Positions 1-12,818 of a stretch of 64,000 bases of DNA are shown here, one piece after another. The translations under genes were made by a program, and so were the position numbers. The notes beneath the pieces were generated by a model. That model was not told the origin of the DNA. It ran no database searches and was given only the letters and a program-made list of their open reading frames with translations. How positions within the stretch are numbered: the first letter of the stretch is position 1; each line of letters opens with the position of its first letter. The stretch lies in assembly GCA_964019415.1 (NCBI GenBank), contig OZ025890.1, positions 4,213,292 through 4,277,291 on the forward strand, given 5' to 3'. The DNA comes from Ianthella basta. Taxonomy: Eukaryota; Porifera; Demospongiae; Verongiida; Ianthellidae.

Positions 1-3000
1 GCAGTCCCAAGAAGGCAATGAGTTCTGGAGTGCCCTGCTGGAGAAAGCCTATGCCAAGTAAGAGGCCTTGCTTCATCATTCTCCCCTCCCCTCCCTCCTT
101 GCTCCTGTCTTGGCACTTTTCCCTCCCCTCCCTCCTCCCTCCCCCTCCTCTCCAACCCTGACATGTATAAGTTTCTACATTCCACTCTAATGGTACCACA
201 TACCCCGTCCTCCCGACAGTCTGTGCTGTCATAGCGAAACTGCCTGTGCTCATTGCAGCCACCTGTGGTATGCTACTTGTCCCTATCACTGTTACACGGA
301 AGCCTCATGGAATGGGTGATTGCCAGACAATGTGACAATTGGAGCATCCTTTGAGTTCCTTTGTTGCCAGAGTGCATCCACAGGAGAGGCAACTCAATGG
401 CTCACCACCGTGTATATAGAAACATTGATAGTATGCGAAACTGTACGATTGTATGGTATTTTGATGCATGCCATTAGCACGTATATAGAGTGAGGACTTT
501 TAAGTGCTTTTTATTGTTCGCTCATACTGTAAAGTCTCGTAGTGTATAATCATGTTTCCCCCTTGGACTGCTATTATATCCATTATTACCCCTCCCCCAC
601 CTCCTCCCCCTCTCCCTCCCCCTCCCCCTTCCCCTTGCCCCTCCCCCTCCCACTCCCCCTTGCCCTCCCCTCCCCTCCCCTTTCGCTTACAGGCTATACG
701 GTTCCTACGAGGCCTTAAAGGGAGGTCGCACCTCTGAGGCAATGGAGGATTTCACTGGAGGAGTGGTTGAGAGCTATGATCTTGCCAAGGCCACCGCCAG
801 CCTCTTCCCTATCATGGCCAAGGCTGCCAAGAAGAAGGCCCTCATGAGCTGCTCTATCAAGGCATCCCCGGGAGAGACAGAGGCCGTGATGGCCAATGGC
901 CTTGTCAAGGGACACGCCTACTCAGTGACGGGGGCCAGGCAGGTGGGTGTGGCGTGGGTCAAAGGGGTGGGGATGGGAGTGGGGAGGAGGAGTATGTGGC
1001 AGTGCTGCAGTGTGCAGCAACATGGCCAATTGTGTTCTTGTGTGTGTGTGTGTGTGTGTATCTCCCCAGTATTAATGCCCAATCTGTAACCCTACACCCA
1101 CAACTATGTATGTAGTTGCCCAACCTTCAGCCAACACTGCTAACTCCCGTCGATACTGTAGTTACCCCACCACCTTCCCCTCAGCCTTGCTGTAGCCGCT
1201 GCTGCCACCAGGAATGTGCACAGATAGTTGTGTTGCCCGTTAAGGTGAAGCCCAGAATAGTAGCCAGGTCCTTGCACTAAAACTGGGCACCTCATTCCTT
1301 GCATGCCATTCCAAGGCTCACCCTCCCCCGCTCCTGCTATTATAGGAGTATGAGGGACATTACAACCATGCTAAATCATGCTTAAAGTATGTACAGTATG
1401 TGTGTAAGTTTGTGTATACGGTATGTGTGTATGTTTGTGTATACGGTGTGTGTGTGTATGTGCAGTGCAAGTATATATCTATACTAGCTCCAAATGCGTA
1501 TGGCTAGACTAAATATTGGAACACAGTTACTATGTATACATGCCTAATGAGGTACTAATTATACCAGGCTATGGTGTGTGGGTGGGTGAGATGTGTGCTT
1601 TATGTTCTTGCCTCTGGGGAGCATTGTGGTGTGGTCCATTACTTCACTGGTATAGGATGACTGCCTCTAGAGTGGCATTAGGCACTTTTCCTCACCTCCC
1701 TCACTGACCCTTCCACTCCTGCGCTTTCTACCCTCTCTCCTTGCCTCCCTCCCCTCCTTCCCTCTGCTGTCTCCTGCCTCCCTCCCCTCCCTTCCCTCTG
1801 CTGTCTCTTGCCTCCCTCCCCTCCTTCCCTGTGCTGTCCCTCCCTTTCTCCCCTCCTTCCCTGTACTGTCCCTTGCCTCCCTCCCCTCCCTTCCCTGTGC
1901 TGTCCCTCCCTTTCTCCCCTCCTTCTCTCTGCTGTCCCCTGCCTCCCTCCCCTCTTTCCTTCTGCTGTCCCTTGCCTCCCTCCCCTCCGTTCCCTCTGCT
2001 GTCCCCTGCCTCCCTCCCCTCCTTTCCTCTGCTGTCCCTTGCCTCCTTCCCTCCCTTCCCTCGCTGTCCCCTGCCTCCCTCCCCTCCTTCCCTCTGCTGG
2101 CCTCTTCTTCTTTATCATTCACACCAATTGCCCTCCCCTCCTCATTTCAGGTTAATGCCACTGGTGGTAGTGTGAACCTGGTGCGTGTTCGCAACCCATG
2201 GGGCAACGAGCAGGAGTGGACTGGAGACTGGAGTGACAAGCAAGTCATGCACACCTCCCACATACTGCCCATGCCTCATGTCTCACACAGTCAAACTAGC
2301 AAACAGGTTTAGGTGCCTTTAGTGCTATAGCAGTGAGTCTTTGATTGACATGTTTGTCATTGTGTGTGTGTGTGTGTGTAGTTCAAGGAAGTGGGAGCTG
2401 TTGGACGCTCAGGAGAAGAATGTGCTGCAGATGGCCAACAAAGATGATGGGGAGTTCTGGTCAGTGCAGTGTGTGTGTGTGTGTGTGGGGGGGGGGGGGG
2501 GGCTTACTGTAATTGTGTGTATACAAGTACATGACACCAGCTGTTCATCTGTTCTATAAAGGATGTCTTTTGATGACTTCAAAGCACAGTTCTCTGACCT
2601 GGAGGTCTGCAACATTACTCTTGACACGTTTGATGAAGACGAAAGCAGTGAGTGCACGCACCAGACATACGTAGTGCACCGTCAGCTAGCGCTCCAGCCC
2701 GCCTCCCTAGGCTGTACATCTCCTTATGAGACTGCTTGTGTGGAAAGAAGTAGGAGGAGGGCACAGTACATAGCTATTGCCGATGGTGGTTGCTCTAATT
2801 TTGGCACAGTACATTTGTACAGTGTTTACATCTGTTGTCTGTGTAATCCAGCCTGGCCACCTGTGTCCACTGCAGACTGGTGGTGTGTGTAGTCAAGGAA
2901 TAGCGCCGTAGGCTGGCTAATGAATGTGTACATACATACGTACGTACGTACATCCTGCCAGCACAATTAAGTTCGGTGCATGTGCAATTTCAGCCCTTCT

Positions 3001-6000
3001 CACAATATGTAGATGTGGCGTCAACTGCTAAACACACTGTAACACATTGTCTTTGCTAATTTGCTACCAGAGGCATCTACATATGTGTTAGTTCTATTTT
3101 ATCAGATCAAAGAGCTTCTACACTAGAGTTGTGTTGATGTATTTTAAGCCAGTTGTATGAAGCCTAGTAACTTAAAGTTCAATGGTCATCACACAAGGTG
3201 TGATTTCCGCAAGAGTTTGTTATGTTGACCTTGCATGAGTGAGCTTAAAGGGAATAGGGTATGGCCTAGCAAATCACACTACGTACCGTTGCACTGGTGC
3301 CTCCCTCTCCCAGCCACTTGTGCCTCCCTCTCCCAGCCACTTGTGCCTCCCTCCCCCAGCCACTTGTGCCTCCCTCTCCCAGCCACTTGTGCCTCCCTCT
3401 CCCAGCCACTTGTGCCTCCCTCTCCCAGCCACTTGTGCCCTCCCTCTCCCAGCCACTTGTGCCTCCCTCTCCCAGCCACTTGTGCCCTCCCTCTCCCAGC
3501 CACTTGTGCCTCCCTCTCCCAGCCACTTGTGCCCTCCCTCTCCCAGCCGCTGGTGCCTCCCTCTCCCAGCCACTTGTGCCTCCCTCTCCCAGCCACTGGT
3601 GCCTCCCTCCCCCAGCCACTTGTGCCTCCCTCTCTCAGCACTACTTCCTTTATATGTAGTACCATTGTCTAACTATCCTCCCCCTCCCCTCCCCCTCTTC
3701 CTCTTGCCCCTTCTCCCCACTTCTTTTGCCCCTCCTCTCTCCTCCTCTTACCCTTCCTCCCTCCTCCTCCTCCCTCCTCTTGCCCCTCCTCCCTCCTCCT
3801 CCCTCCTCTTGCCCCTCCTCCTCTCTTCTAGTCACAAGCTGGGCCAGCGCCTTCTATGACGGCTCCTGGACACCTGGTGTAAACGCAGGCGGTTGCCGTA
3901 ACTACAAGGACACCTTTGCTAGCAACCCCCAGTATGTGTTTGACCTTCAGGAGGATGCTGATGGTGACGGCAAGTGCTCGATCCTGGTTGCCCTCATGCA
4001 GAAGCACCGCAGGGCTCAAAAGAAGATGGGAGTGGCAGACCTTTGCATTGGGTTCAGCATCTATAAGGTGCGTGGCTACGTACGTGGAGCAGTTGGGCGT
4101 GTGTCAGTGTTGTAGTGGGTGTGTCAGTGTTGTAGTGGGTGTGTCAGTGTTGTAGTGGGTGTATCAGTGTTGTAGTGGGTGTGTCAGTGTTGTAGTGGGT
4201 GTGTCAGTGTTGTAGTGGGTGTGTCAGTGTTGTAGTGGGTGTGTCAGTGTTGTAGTGGGTGTATCAGTGTTGTAGTGGGTGTGTCAGTGTTGTAGTGTGA
4301 TGAGATCTTTGACTTGCTGCTATTACTCATATTTTTCAACTCTAAATTTACTGTTCTCTTCATGTTTCACCTGCCTCCCTCCTCACTCCCCTGCCTTCCT
4401 CCCCTCTCTTCTTCTTCCTATGATCTCCTATCTTCCTCTTACCTTCGTACCTCCTCCCTCATCCTCTTTCACCTTCCTCCCCCCTGCCTCTTCCCTCATC
4501 CTCTGCTCTCTGCCCTTCCCACCTTCCCCTTCCTTCTCCTTCCTCCTCCGTCCTCCCCCCCTGCCTTCCTGCCCCCTTCCTCCTCCTTCCTCCTCTGCTC
4601 TCCGTCCTCCCTCTCCTGCCTACCTTCCCGCTCTTCTTCCTCCTCTCCCCGTAACTTCCTGTCGTTATGTATCCTCACAGGTTCCTCAAGGCCAGGACTC
4701 CGTTGACACTGAGTACATCCTGTATCATCGCTCGGAGGCCACCTCTGGCAGCTTCACCAACACGCGTGAAGTCTTCAAGCGCTTTGACCTGGAACCAGGA
4801 CGCTATGTGCTTGTACTGTGCACCTTCAAACCAAACGAGGAAGGAGACTTTCTTCTCCGTGTCTTCACTGAGAAGATGGCCACTCCAAAGGAGGGTGAAA
4901 TGCAGGGCAAGTCTGATGAGGACGTCAAGAAGCAGAGCGTGAGGGCCCTTTTCGATCGTCTTGCAGGGGAGGACAAGGTCATCGATGTGGATGAGCTGCA
5001 GGACCTCATGACGTTCTCACTGAAGAAAGGTACGTATACCTACACTTACATACATTGGAGGGAGAAAGAGGGATGTGTGTAGGAGTATGAATATGTCTGG
5101 TCCTTCCCACTGATGCTCCATCTATGCATGTATGATGCAGCCAAGCATATGCATACATGCACTGCATGACATGGGCCGGGCGCAAGGAGTTGTGTGAACA
5201 GATTAACTTGTCAGTGAACGAGATGGAACTCAACCGTAATGAGTGGAACTAAGTGCTTCCTGTGGGTTGGTTGTGATCCTCCTTCATCTCCCCTTATCCT
5301 CCCCATTGCAGATGTGAGCTTCCCTGCCTTCAGTGTGGAGGCCTGCCGCACCATGATCTGCATGCTGGATGAGGACGACAACGGGACACTCGACTTCACA
5401 GAGTTCCAGAAGCTTTTGCAATGCATTGCAAAGTGGAAGGTGTGTGGGTGTCATACGTACATACAGCAGTGCATATTTGTTAGTACTCACTCTGCATGGC
5501 TTTACCTTGCTTGTCCTCTTCATGCTCAGGTTGTGTTCCGAGAGACAGATCGCAACCACTCTGGCACTATTGAGAGGAGTGAGGCATTTGAGTCCTTGCA
5601 GAGACTGGGCTTTGACATCCCTGCTGCTGCCCAGTCTGCTCTCTTCAACCGCTTTGCAAAGCAGAGGACGTACATGGACTTTGATGACTTTGTGGCCTGT
5701 TGCTGCCGTGCCGAGCTAATGCACAGTGAGTACCATGGCCTCATGGTCATGAAGCACACAGACACACACACACACACATGAGCACACACACACACACACA
5801 TGAGCACACATACATACATTTATTCACCAATATTTGCAATTATTGACTGTAGATGCTTAGTGTAGCTGCTGGTCATTCCCCCTCTCTTTAAGCATGAAGC
5901 ATAAGACAACTCCCTCTCTCCTTCCAGACGCCTTCAAGAAGCATGGCAGTGGAGGTAGTATAACCTTGTCGAAAGATGAGGTGAGTCACATGATCCATAG

Positions 6001-6184
6001 GCATGCTTTGAAGTAAGGGGGGGGGGGTTGAATGAGGTGCAGCGTGTGTTTCGAAGTATTGTTCATGCTGTCGGCACACCCTAACTACATGTCTGTGTGC
6101 ACACTGTTTGCACTGGCTATCCACTCAATTGTTCCCCCTTCTCTCCTGTGTCTGCAGTTCTTCAAGCTCACCTTCAATTGCTAG
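1..6184 (+). CDS. Calpain, Ca2+-dependent cysteine protease with penta-EF-hand domain (5'-partial)
   Basis: Calpains are cytosolic calcium-activated cysteine proteases. Exons: 2-57 (left edge cut by the window), 693-942, 2151-2239, 2382-2459, 2562-2647, 3832-4067, 4681-5029, 5312-5439, 5530-5725, 5928-5980, 6158-6184; phases join without a break to give 515 residues ending in TAG. Seen: the protease-domain block EGNEFWSALLEKAYAK, the catalytic His in KGHAYS, the catalytic Asn in VRNPWGN, the linker DDGEFWMSFDDF, a C2-like domain III (GGCRNY, VALMQKHRR, GFSIYKVP), then EF-hand loops (DEDDNGTLDFTE; DRNHSGTIERSE) and an Ala/Ser-poor C-terminus ending FKLTFNC. The exon with the catalytic Cys must lie upstream of the window. 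The intron after 2239 uses a GC donor. Introns carry three minisatellites. Family assignment is certain; which calpain paralog is not. Confidence 0.95.
1740..2105. repeat. Pyrimidine-rich minisatellite in calpain intron
   Basis: Irregular tandem copies of a roughly 26-33 bp unit built from TGCCTCCCTCCCCTCC, a TTCCCT run and CTGCTGTCC. It lies in the intron between calpain exons 693-942 and 2151-2239 and supplies a very long polypyrimidine stretch just before the acceptor at 2150. Open frames across it are by-products of composition. Confidence 0.85.
2240..2241 (+). other. GC splice donor of a calpain intron
   Basis: The exon ends GGAGTGACAA and the intron opens GCAAGTC. No GT fits phase and homology here. 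Joining to the acceptor at 2380-2381 gives DWSDNSRKW, the expected calpain reading. Confidence 0.75.
3296..3640. repeat. 23-24 bp minisatellite in calpain intron
   Basis: About 14 near-identical copies of a unit containing CAGCCACTTGTGCCTCCCTC, alternating 23 and 24 bp so that all frames drift. It is followed by a C/T-rich tract reaching the acceptor at 3830-3831. Confidence 0.92.
4099..4297. repeat. 20-bp minisatellite in calpain intron
   Basis: About ten almost perfect copies of GTGTGTCAGTGTTGTAGTGG, with two copies carrying GTATCAG. It starts about 30 bp after the donor of exon 3832-4067. Confidence 0.95.
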
Positions 6185-7176
6185 AGCCTCACAATCAAGC
6201 TACACTGTATGCATCTCCTATCTTTGTATTGTAGCACTTTACAAGTAACTCATAACATTCTGTAGTAGAACTCCTTCTCATTTTACACACAGCTAAGTTT
6301 CAATCTATGTGTACATAGGTAGGTAGAACGTTAGCATTTTGTCTTATCAGAATGAATTTCAATTCTGTACACTAGAGCATACAAGTCATATTATATGTAT
6401 TGCTTCAGTATTGCTTTGTATTTTAAATAGTTGAGTAGTAACATAGTGTCTGTAGAGTTCAACGGTGCATGTGCCTATAGTTATGTGCTACACAGGCCAA
6501 GCTGCATAAGTGTCAGACATCATGTTCGTGATTTCTATTGTATATACATGCAATATTGCGACTTTTTGTACAAGTGGGCACAGTTACAATGGCTGGCATG
6601 CCCATGTGGAATGTTGCCACATACTGCTCCAACTTGCACCAATGCTCCTTCGATCCTTTATATGCATGCATGATGTCTGGCCTCTTTGTCATGACCTTAA
6701 GCTTTGATCAGCAACTTAAGTGCACATGTGGTGTTTTTCTTCCATCAACTAGTGCAAAAACAGCATGCATGCACTCTACCTGCACTTGGCCATTGGATGC
6801 TCGTGCAACCTCTGCAGTACAACTTGGGCTTTTCTGATACTGTAGAGGTTCATTACTGTGTTGTCACGATGCAATGGACGGTTATGAGCTTCAAGTACAG
6901 TATTAACATCAATAGGATACAGAACGTTTCGATCCGTGGATCTTCAGCTGTAACACAAAACGTTTCTATCATAGCACTAGTGCAAATAATGATGAACGCA
7001 TTGCAGCTTACAAGCACTAGCTACTGTATTGTGGTAGTGTAACCACCGCCACTGCATACAATGGTTGTATGCAGTACGTGTTTACAGCACCTGATGCTGG
7101 TGTGGTTGTGTATATTGCGGTGTTCAGGAGGCACATGTGCAACTAGCAAAAGGCCAACCAATTAAAGGTGGCCAGG
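6185..7176. other. Calpain 3' flank and convergent intergenic space
   Basis: AT-richer sequence after the calpain stop. No convincing coding segment, RNA gene or canonical AATAAA was seen close to the stop. It separates the convergent ends of calpain and the UBZ/SIM gene. Confidence 0.5.
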
Positions 7177-10100
7177 TCAGCCATCTTGTCCTCTCACACT
7201 GCAGGCCAGCTGGTGGTCCCCACACCTGTGCTTAGTGCACATGATGAAATGTTGCTCAAACTGCCAAATTTCAAACCTTGCCAATACGTATGCCCCACTG
7301 AGTGAATGTTGTGTCCCTGTGCAAGTTGAATATGCATCAGTTAAACCAACAGCAACACAAGCATACAGATTACTTGCCTCGCTTTTCAGCCCAACAGTAA
7401 AAGATACATACATACACACACACATACGTACACATAATAATATACACACAAACACATAATAACAACGTATACTGTACAAATGTCCAGTGTTGTGGTGGAC
7501 CATATCAGTCAATCACAATGGCCATGGTGTCCAGGCACTGCTGTATGTGTGCATCAGCCTCTTTCTGAGTCATACTGTGAGGAGAGGGGGCAGGGAGAGA
7601 GTACTGTACAAACTGCATGGTTGGTACAGTGTGTCAGTACATAAGTCAGGGGCGGCGGCAGAGGGGGGGCAGGGGGGGCTTGAGCCTCCCCACTTTTCAC
7701 AGTGGGGGGGCTGAGCCCCCCCTCTCTGAAGCTCAGCCCTCCATAAATTTTGCAGTGAGATTAACACTACTCAGTTAAATCAGTGGTTGAGGAGTAAATT
7801 CAGCAAATCATGAGAAAGTTTACCAGTTTTAAAGTACACTGACTGAAATCACTGGGTAGTACTTCCTACATCTGCCTCCGCCCTTTAAAACGCCATTTTG
7901 CCCGCCATTTTTGAACACATGGTGTTTGCAAATTGGCGAAACGACAAGCAACGTTGGTTACTATTTGGTCAAAAGACAACTCAGTGAAGAGAAGAAGACA
8001 GGATAGTGCCACTGTAGAGTGTGCAGGCATAGTTGAGGACGCTGCAGAAGATTTTCCAACTGAGGCAACTGAAGTGCAGGCAGAATGTGACCCTAGGGCA
8101 GAAGTCAGTTCAGGCACAGACAGTGGTGGTTCAGGTGATGATTTCAGTTGTGAGGAAGCAGATCTTGCAGATGAAGTAGAAATGATCGATGATACCCCTT
8201 ATGAAGAGGCTAGTCATGGTGAAAGCATTCCAGTCTGTTCACCTTCTGCCACAACAGAAGCCAAATCTGTTGCTCCTGTGTGTTCAGGACAATGTTGTAG
8301 TAATGAGGAGATTGCTTTTCAGCCTAAAGATAAACCCACACTGATGACACTGGCTGCTAAGAAAAGAAATTTTCAACCGCAGTGGTACAAACAGTATCCC
8401 TGGCTGAGTGTTTGTACAACCCAGAAAAAGGTGTTTTGCCTTTACTGCCGAAATGCTACAAAACACAAGCTGATTGCATTCAGCAAAACGGGTGACAAGG
8501 CTTTTACAGAATCGGGTTTCGGCAATTGGAAAAAGGCTCTTGAAAAGTTCAAAAGTCATGAAAACTCGGACTCTCACAGAGAGGCCAAATTGAAGTGGGT
8601 AGCTCGTGGTCACACAACAATTGCAGGGCATTTGAATGCACAGATGGACCAGCTTCAAAAGGAGCGGAGGGATGGTCTTTTGGCTCAGTTGGCAGGATTA
8701 CGATTCCTTACCCGCCAGGGCATTGCCATCCGAGGCCATACCGAATCCGAAGGAAACTTACAGCAGCGGCTGCTAATGCAGAGCAGTAGCAATGGAGTTG
8801 TAAAGAAGTGGCTTAAAGCGAACTGTTTCATGTCACATGATGCAGTTACAGAGCAGATCTGTATTCTAGGACAGACTTTGCTGCGCAAACTTCTAGTCCA
8901 AATGAAAGACGTAACTGGCCCGCATGGTATTCCATTATTGCTGATGAAGCCACTGATGTGGTCAACAGTGAGCAACTCAACCTGTCGATCCGTTGGGTGA
9001 ATGACAACTATGAAATTCAGGAAGATCCTGTGGGCTTGTATAGGGTGCCTGATACGAAGGCTGAAACCCTGTTTTCTGTGATCAAAGACATCCTGATCTG
9101 ATGCAGCCTCCCTTTAACATTATGTCGGGGTCAGGCATACGATGGAGCCGCAAACATGCAGGGAAAACAAACGGGAGTGGCAACGCGATTGAGTAATGAA
9201 TGTCCTGCCGCTGTGCCAGTGCACTGCTGTGCACATTCTTTGAATCTGTGCCTGCAAGATGTGGGTAGAAAGATTGCATGCCTAAGAGATGCCCTAGAAA
9301 CTGTCAGGGAAGTCAACAAGCTAATTTGTCTGTCCCCAAAGCGATTGACACTGTTTACATCAATGATGATGCAAACAAGTAGCTCAGAATCGGTTGTGAA
9401 ATTGAAGCCACTGTGCCCAATGAGGTGGACTGCTTGAACCGGTTCAATTGATGCCATACTCAAGGACTACAGCCTCTTGCTGAAAGCGTTAGAAGAAATT
9501 CATTTAACCACTCGTGATGAGTATGGATTGAACGCTGGTGGTCTCTTACGTGCCCTGGAGCAATTTAGTGCCTTGTTTGGTCTAAAACCTAGTCATCTGC
9601 TTTATAGCGCAGCTGAAATTGTGTCCTTAACACTGCAAAGAAAGGATATCACCATGCAAGATGCGCTAGATGCAGTTGAAACAGCTAAGGTGTACTACAA
9701 GAGACTGCGTTCAGATGAAGAATTTAATCGCTTCTATGATGGGACAGTTGCAATTGCCGAAAAGCACACAATTGGACAACCACAGCTACCTAGGTATAGG
9801 CGACAGCCAGTGCGGTTGGATAGTGGAAGTGCACAGCATGCCTACCCTACAGCAAAGGCTTACTATCGCCAGCTTTACTTTGAAGCATGTGATCTCCTAG
9901 CTGGTGCACTTGAAGAAAGATTTAGCAGCCAGCGAATTTCTTCTGTGCTGGCAATAGAAAGTACCCTGTTGAATGCTGCAAATGGCAAAAGCTTTGAAAG
10001 CAATGTCGAACAGTTGGCAGAATCGTGCTTCAATGATGACATTAACCTGTCAGACCTGGGCAGGCACTTGCCAATTTTGCAGGATGTCATCAAGAAGGGT

Positions 10101-12724
10101 GCTCCTATGGTGAAGAAGGTTACGTCAGTGCATACCATCTGTGAGGCCATGAACACCTGCAGTGTTTTCAAGGACATGTTGCCCACTGTACACCAACTGC
10201 TAAGACTGTACCTAACAGTCCCCCTTACATCTGCTACATCAGAAAGAACCTTCTCTGCCCTCAGACGCGTCTTAACATATGTGCGAGCTACAATGACAGA
10301 ACAGAGACTAAACAATTGCATGCTACTCCATGTTCACAAGGATTTAACAGATTCGCTTGACATGGTTGCCGTTGCTAAGGAGTTTGTAGCTAGGTTTGAC
10401 CGCAAGAAGAAACTATTAATAGAGTTTTGCAACATTGTACTGTGCATGTGAATACTTTAATGCTTTTACAAATTTTGACATTCACTGCTTTTTGTATTAG
10501 TATTATTATTGGACTTTGAATGTCAGTGACTACATAATATGTATGCATGATAATTACGTAGGATGTGCTCTTGGGCTAAGTTAACAAGAAATAATTATAG
10601 ACTGAAGGGTTTGCGAGCGCAGCAAGCAAAAAAATTGCAGAGTATATGTATCTTCCAAGATAGAGCCCCCCCCCACTTTTTAGGAGCTGCCGCCGCCCCT
10701 GTAAGTGTTTTATGAGCAAAATGTATCCAAATTCACAGCTCAAAGGAGGCATTGAGAGCGGGTTGAGAGTAAGAAAATCAGCTGCAATTAAGTGATCGAA
10801 GCATGAGCCTGTGACCTATGTTCTACCAAGCAGTTTAGCCACAGAACAATTGATCCGGTCTGGCAATGGCCATTCACCACCCTCACTCACTATACTAGAT
10901 GCAAATAGTCTGCAACGCTGTGACCACTTGAGCTTGCACAGCATTGCAGCCCACCCACAGCCAATACATGTGGAGAAGGTATGCAAATGGTTGGTGCTCA
11001 GATTAACAGCTCAGTGAATGGCTGTAGAGCCCAGATTCAACCCTCGGGGTTGTTTCTTCCTTTCACCACATCCTAATGGGCTGGTGTATGCTAACCAGCC
11101 TATAATAGTAGTAGGGTCCAGGGCCACCTTTTGGGGGTGAAAGGGGAAGTGATCACTGCTTGCCACTCAATAGGGGTTTACCTGCATGTAGTACACTAAT
11201 GTAATGTAGCAGACTGGTTGGTTGGTGTATGCAATTCAGTGATTATGCAATTTAATTACACAGAAGACTGGTTCTCAACTAGCTGACATTAGTAGCTTCA
11301 ACTGTAGCTCCTCCATATCTACTTACTACTACTTCTGTGAAGCAGAAGCAGCTAATACTCCTACCCATAACTACAATACCACAAGGAGAGCCCAGCAACA
11401 GCCATCTGTGCATGGGTCCTCCATCCCAATTTGTTATGATGTTGGGAGGGAGGTAATCATTGCATGCATGGTTGCATCTAGCATAGCAGGTTGGCACACA
11501 TTCAGCAGTCAACCATTTCTTGTAGGCATTCGCATTCGCAATACTGTGCATGCAGAGTATGCAGTGTATGTGCAACATACATACCTTGGCTGAAAAGCCA
11601 CTGCACAAACAGGACAGCTTGAAACTCTACTCTTCTCCACTTCCTGTCTATGACGGAAGCTGGCCTTCTCCTTCTGACTTTTAAAAGGTACTAGTGCACC
11701 CTGTCCACTGCTGCCACCTCTAGTGTCATCATGCACCTGCACTCTGGAGTCAGACTGTTTACTCGACATAGAACTAGATCGTCGTTTTCTGCTGGAAAGT
11801 GGCTGCATCTTGCTATCTTGTTTGAGCATTGTGGTCATACCATGGTCATGTGATGGAGATAGGGTGGAAGAGTCCTCAAATTGGGCCATGTCTACATCTG
11901 CAAAGAGCTTGTCAAAGTCATCATCATCATTCTCAATGTTGTCATTGTCGATGGCAGTCAAATCAATGACTGGTGAGGAAGGTGGGCTTTCAGAAGAGTT
12001 GCGGGCACTGTTCTGGGGGTGACCACTTCTTGCTGGCGCAATACCAGTGCTGAGAGTCGCGGGAGGTGGCCTGGACAATGCACGTGTGCTAGGTACTAAC
12101 AGAGGAGGGCTTTGAGAAGGGGAATCAGTCACAGAATTCTTAGCTCTGAAAACAGTTCTTGTATCATGAAGTTCTGAGCTATTGCTGGTGGTGGTGGTGC
12201 TATGCTGACCAATTACCATAGCACTACCACTTGCAGATGCCCTAGTCTGTAGGAGGTGCTCAGAGCTCTGTTTTGCTGATGATGTTGCACTCATGCTCAT
12301 CCTTGCACTGCGTGCCTCAAGACCTTCTCCAGAGTAGTCACAAGGCTGAGGGTCTTCAGTCAATAGCCTCCACACATAGTCCTCACTCCAGACACTTATT
12401 GGCTTCTTGCATAGAGGGAAGGAAGGACTGGGAAGGGGGGGAATCTGTCCTTTGGGATGAGTACCTTCTAGGCAGGCAGACTCCTGCCGGTGGTCCTCAG
12501 CGCCTTTCACACTGGAGGTCCCTGCTGCCATGCCAACAGTAGTGTCCCCCGTTGACTGCCGACAAAGGAGGTACTAAAGTTAAGGGAAAAGTGGCACAAT
12601 TATGACTTTTACTAATATTTTTATCCAGTTAGTCAATAATCAAATGCAAACAAATTCATAATTTCTCACATTCTTGCACATCCACACACTGTCACACACA
12701 CACATTCATGAATGCACACACGCA

Positions 12725-12818
<94 letters not shown>

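Noticed and set aside
11279..11608. Minus-strand frame directly after the UBZ/SIM exon as its natural 3' end
   Set aside because: Reading through the donor at 11583-11584 gives no zinc ligand after CPVC, while the distant exon at 7177-7276 restores C-x2-C-x15-H-x3-C in phase.
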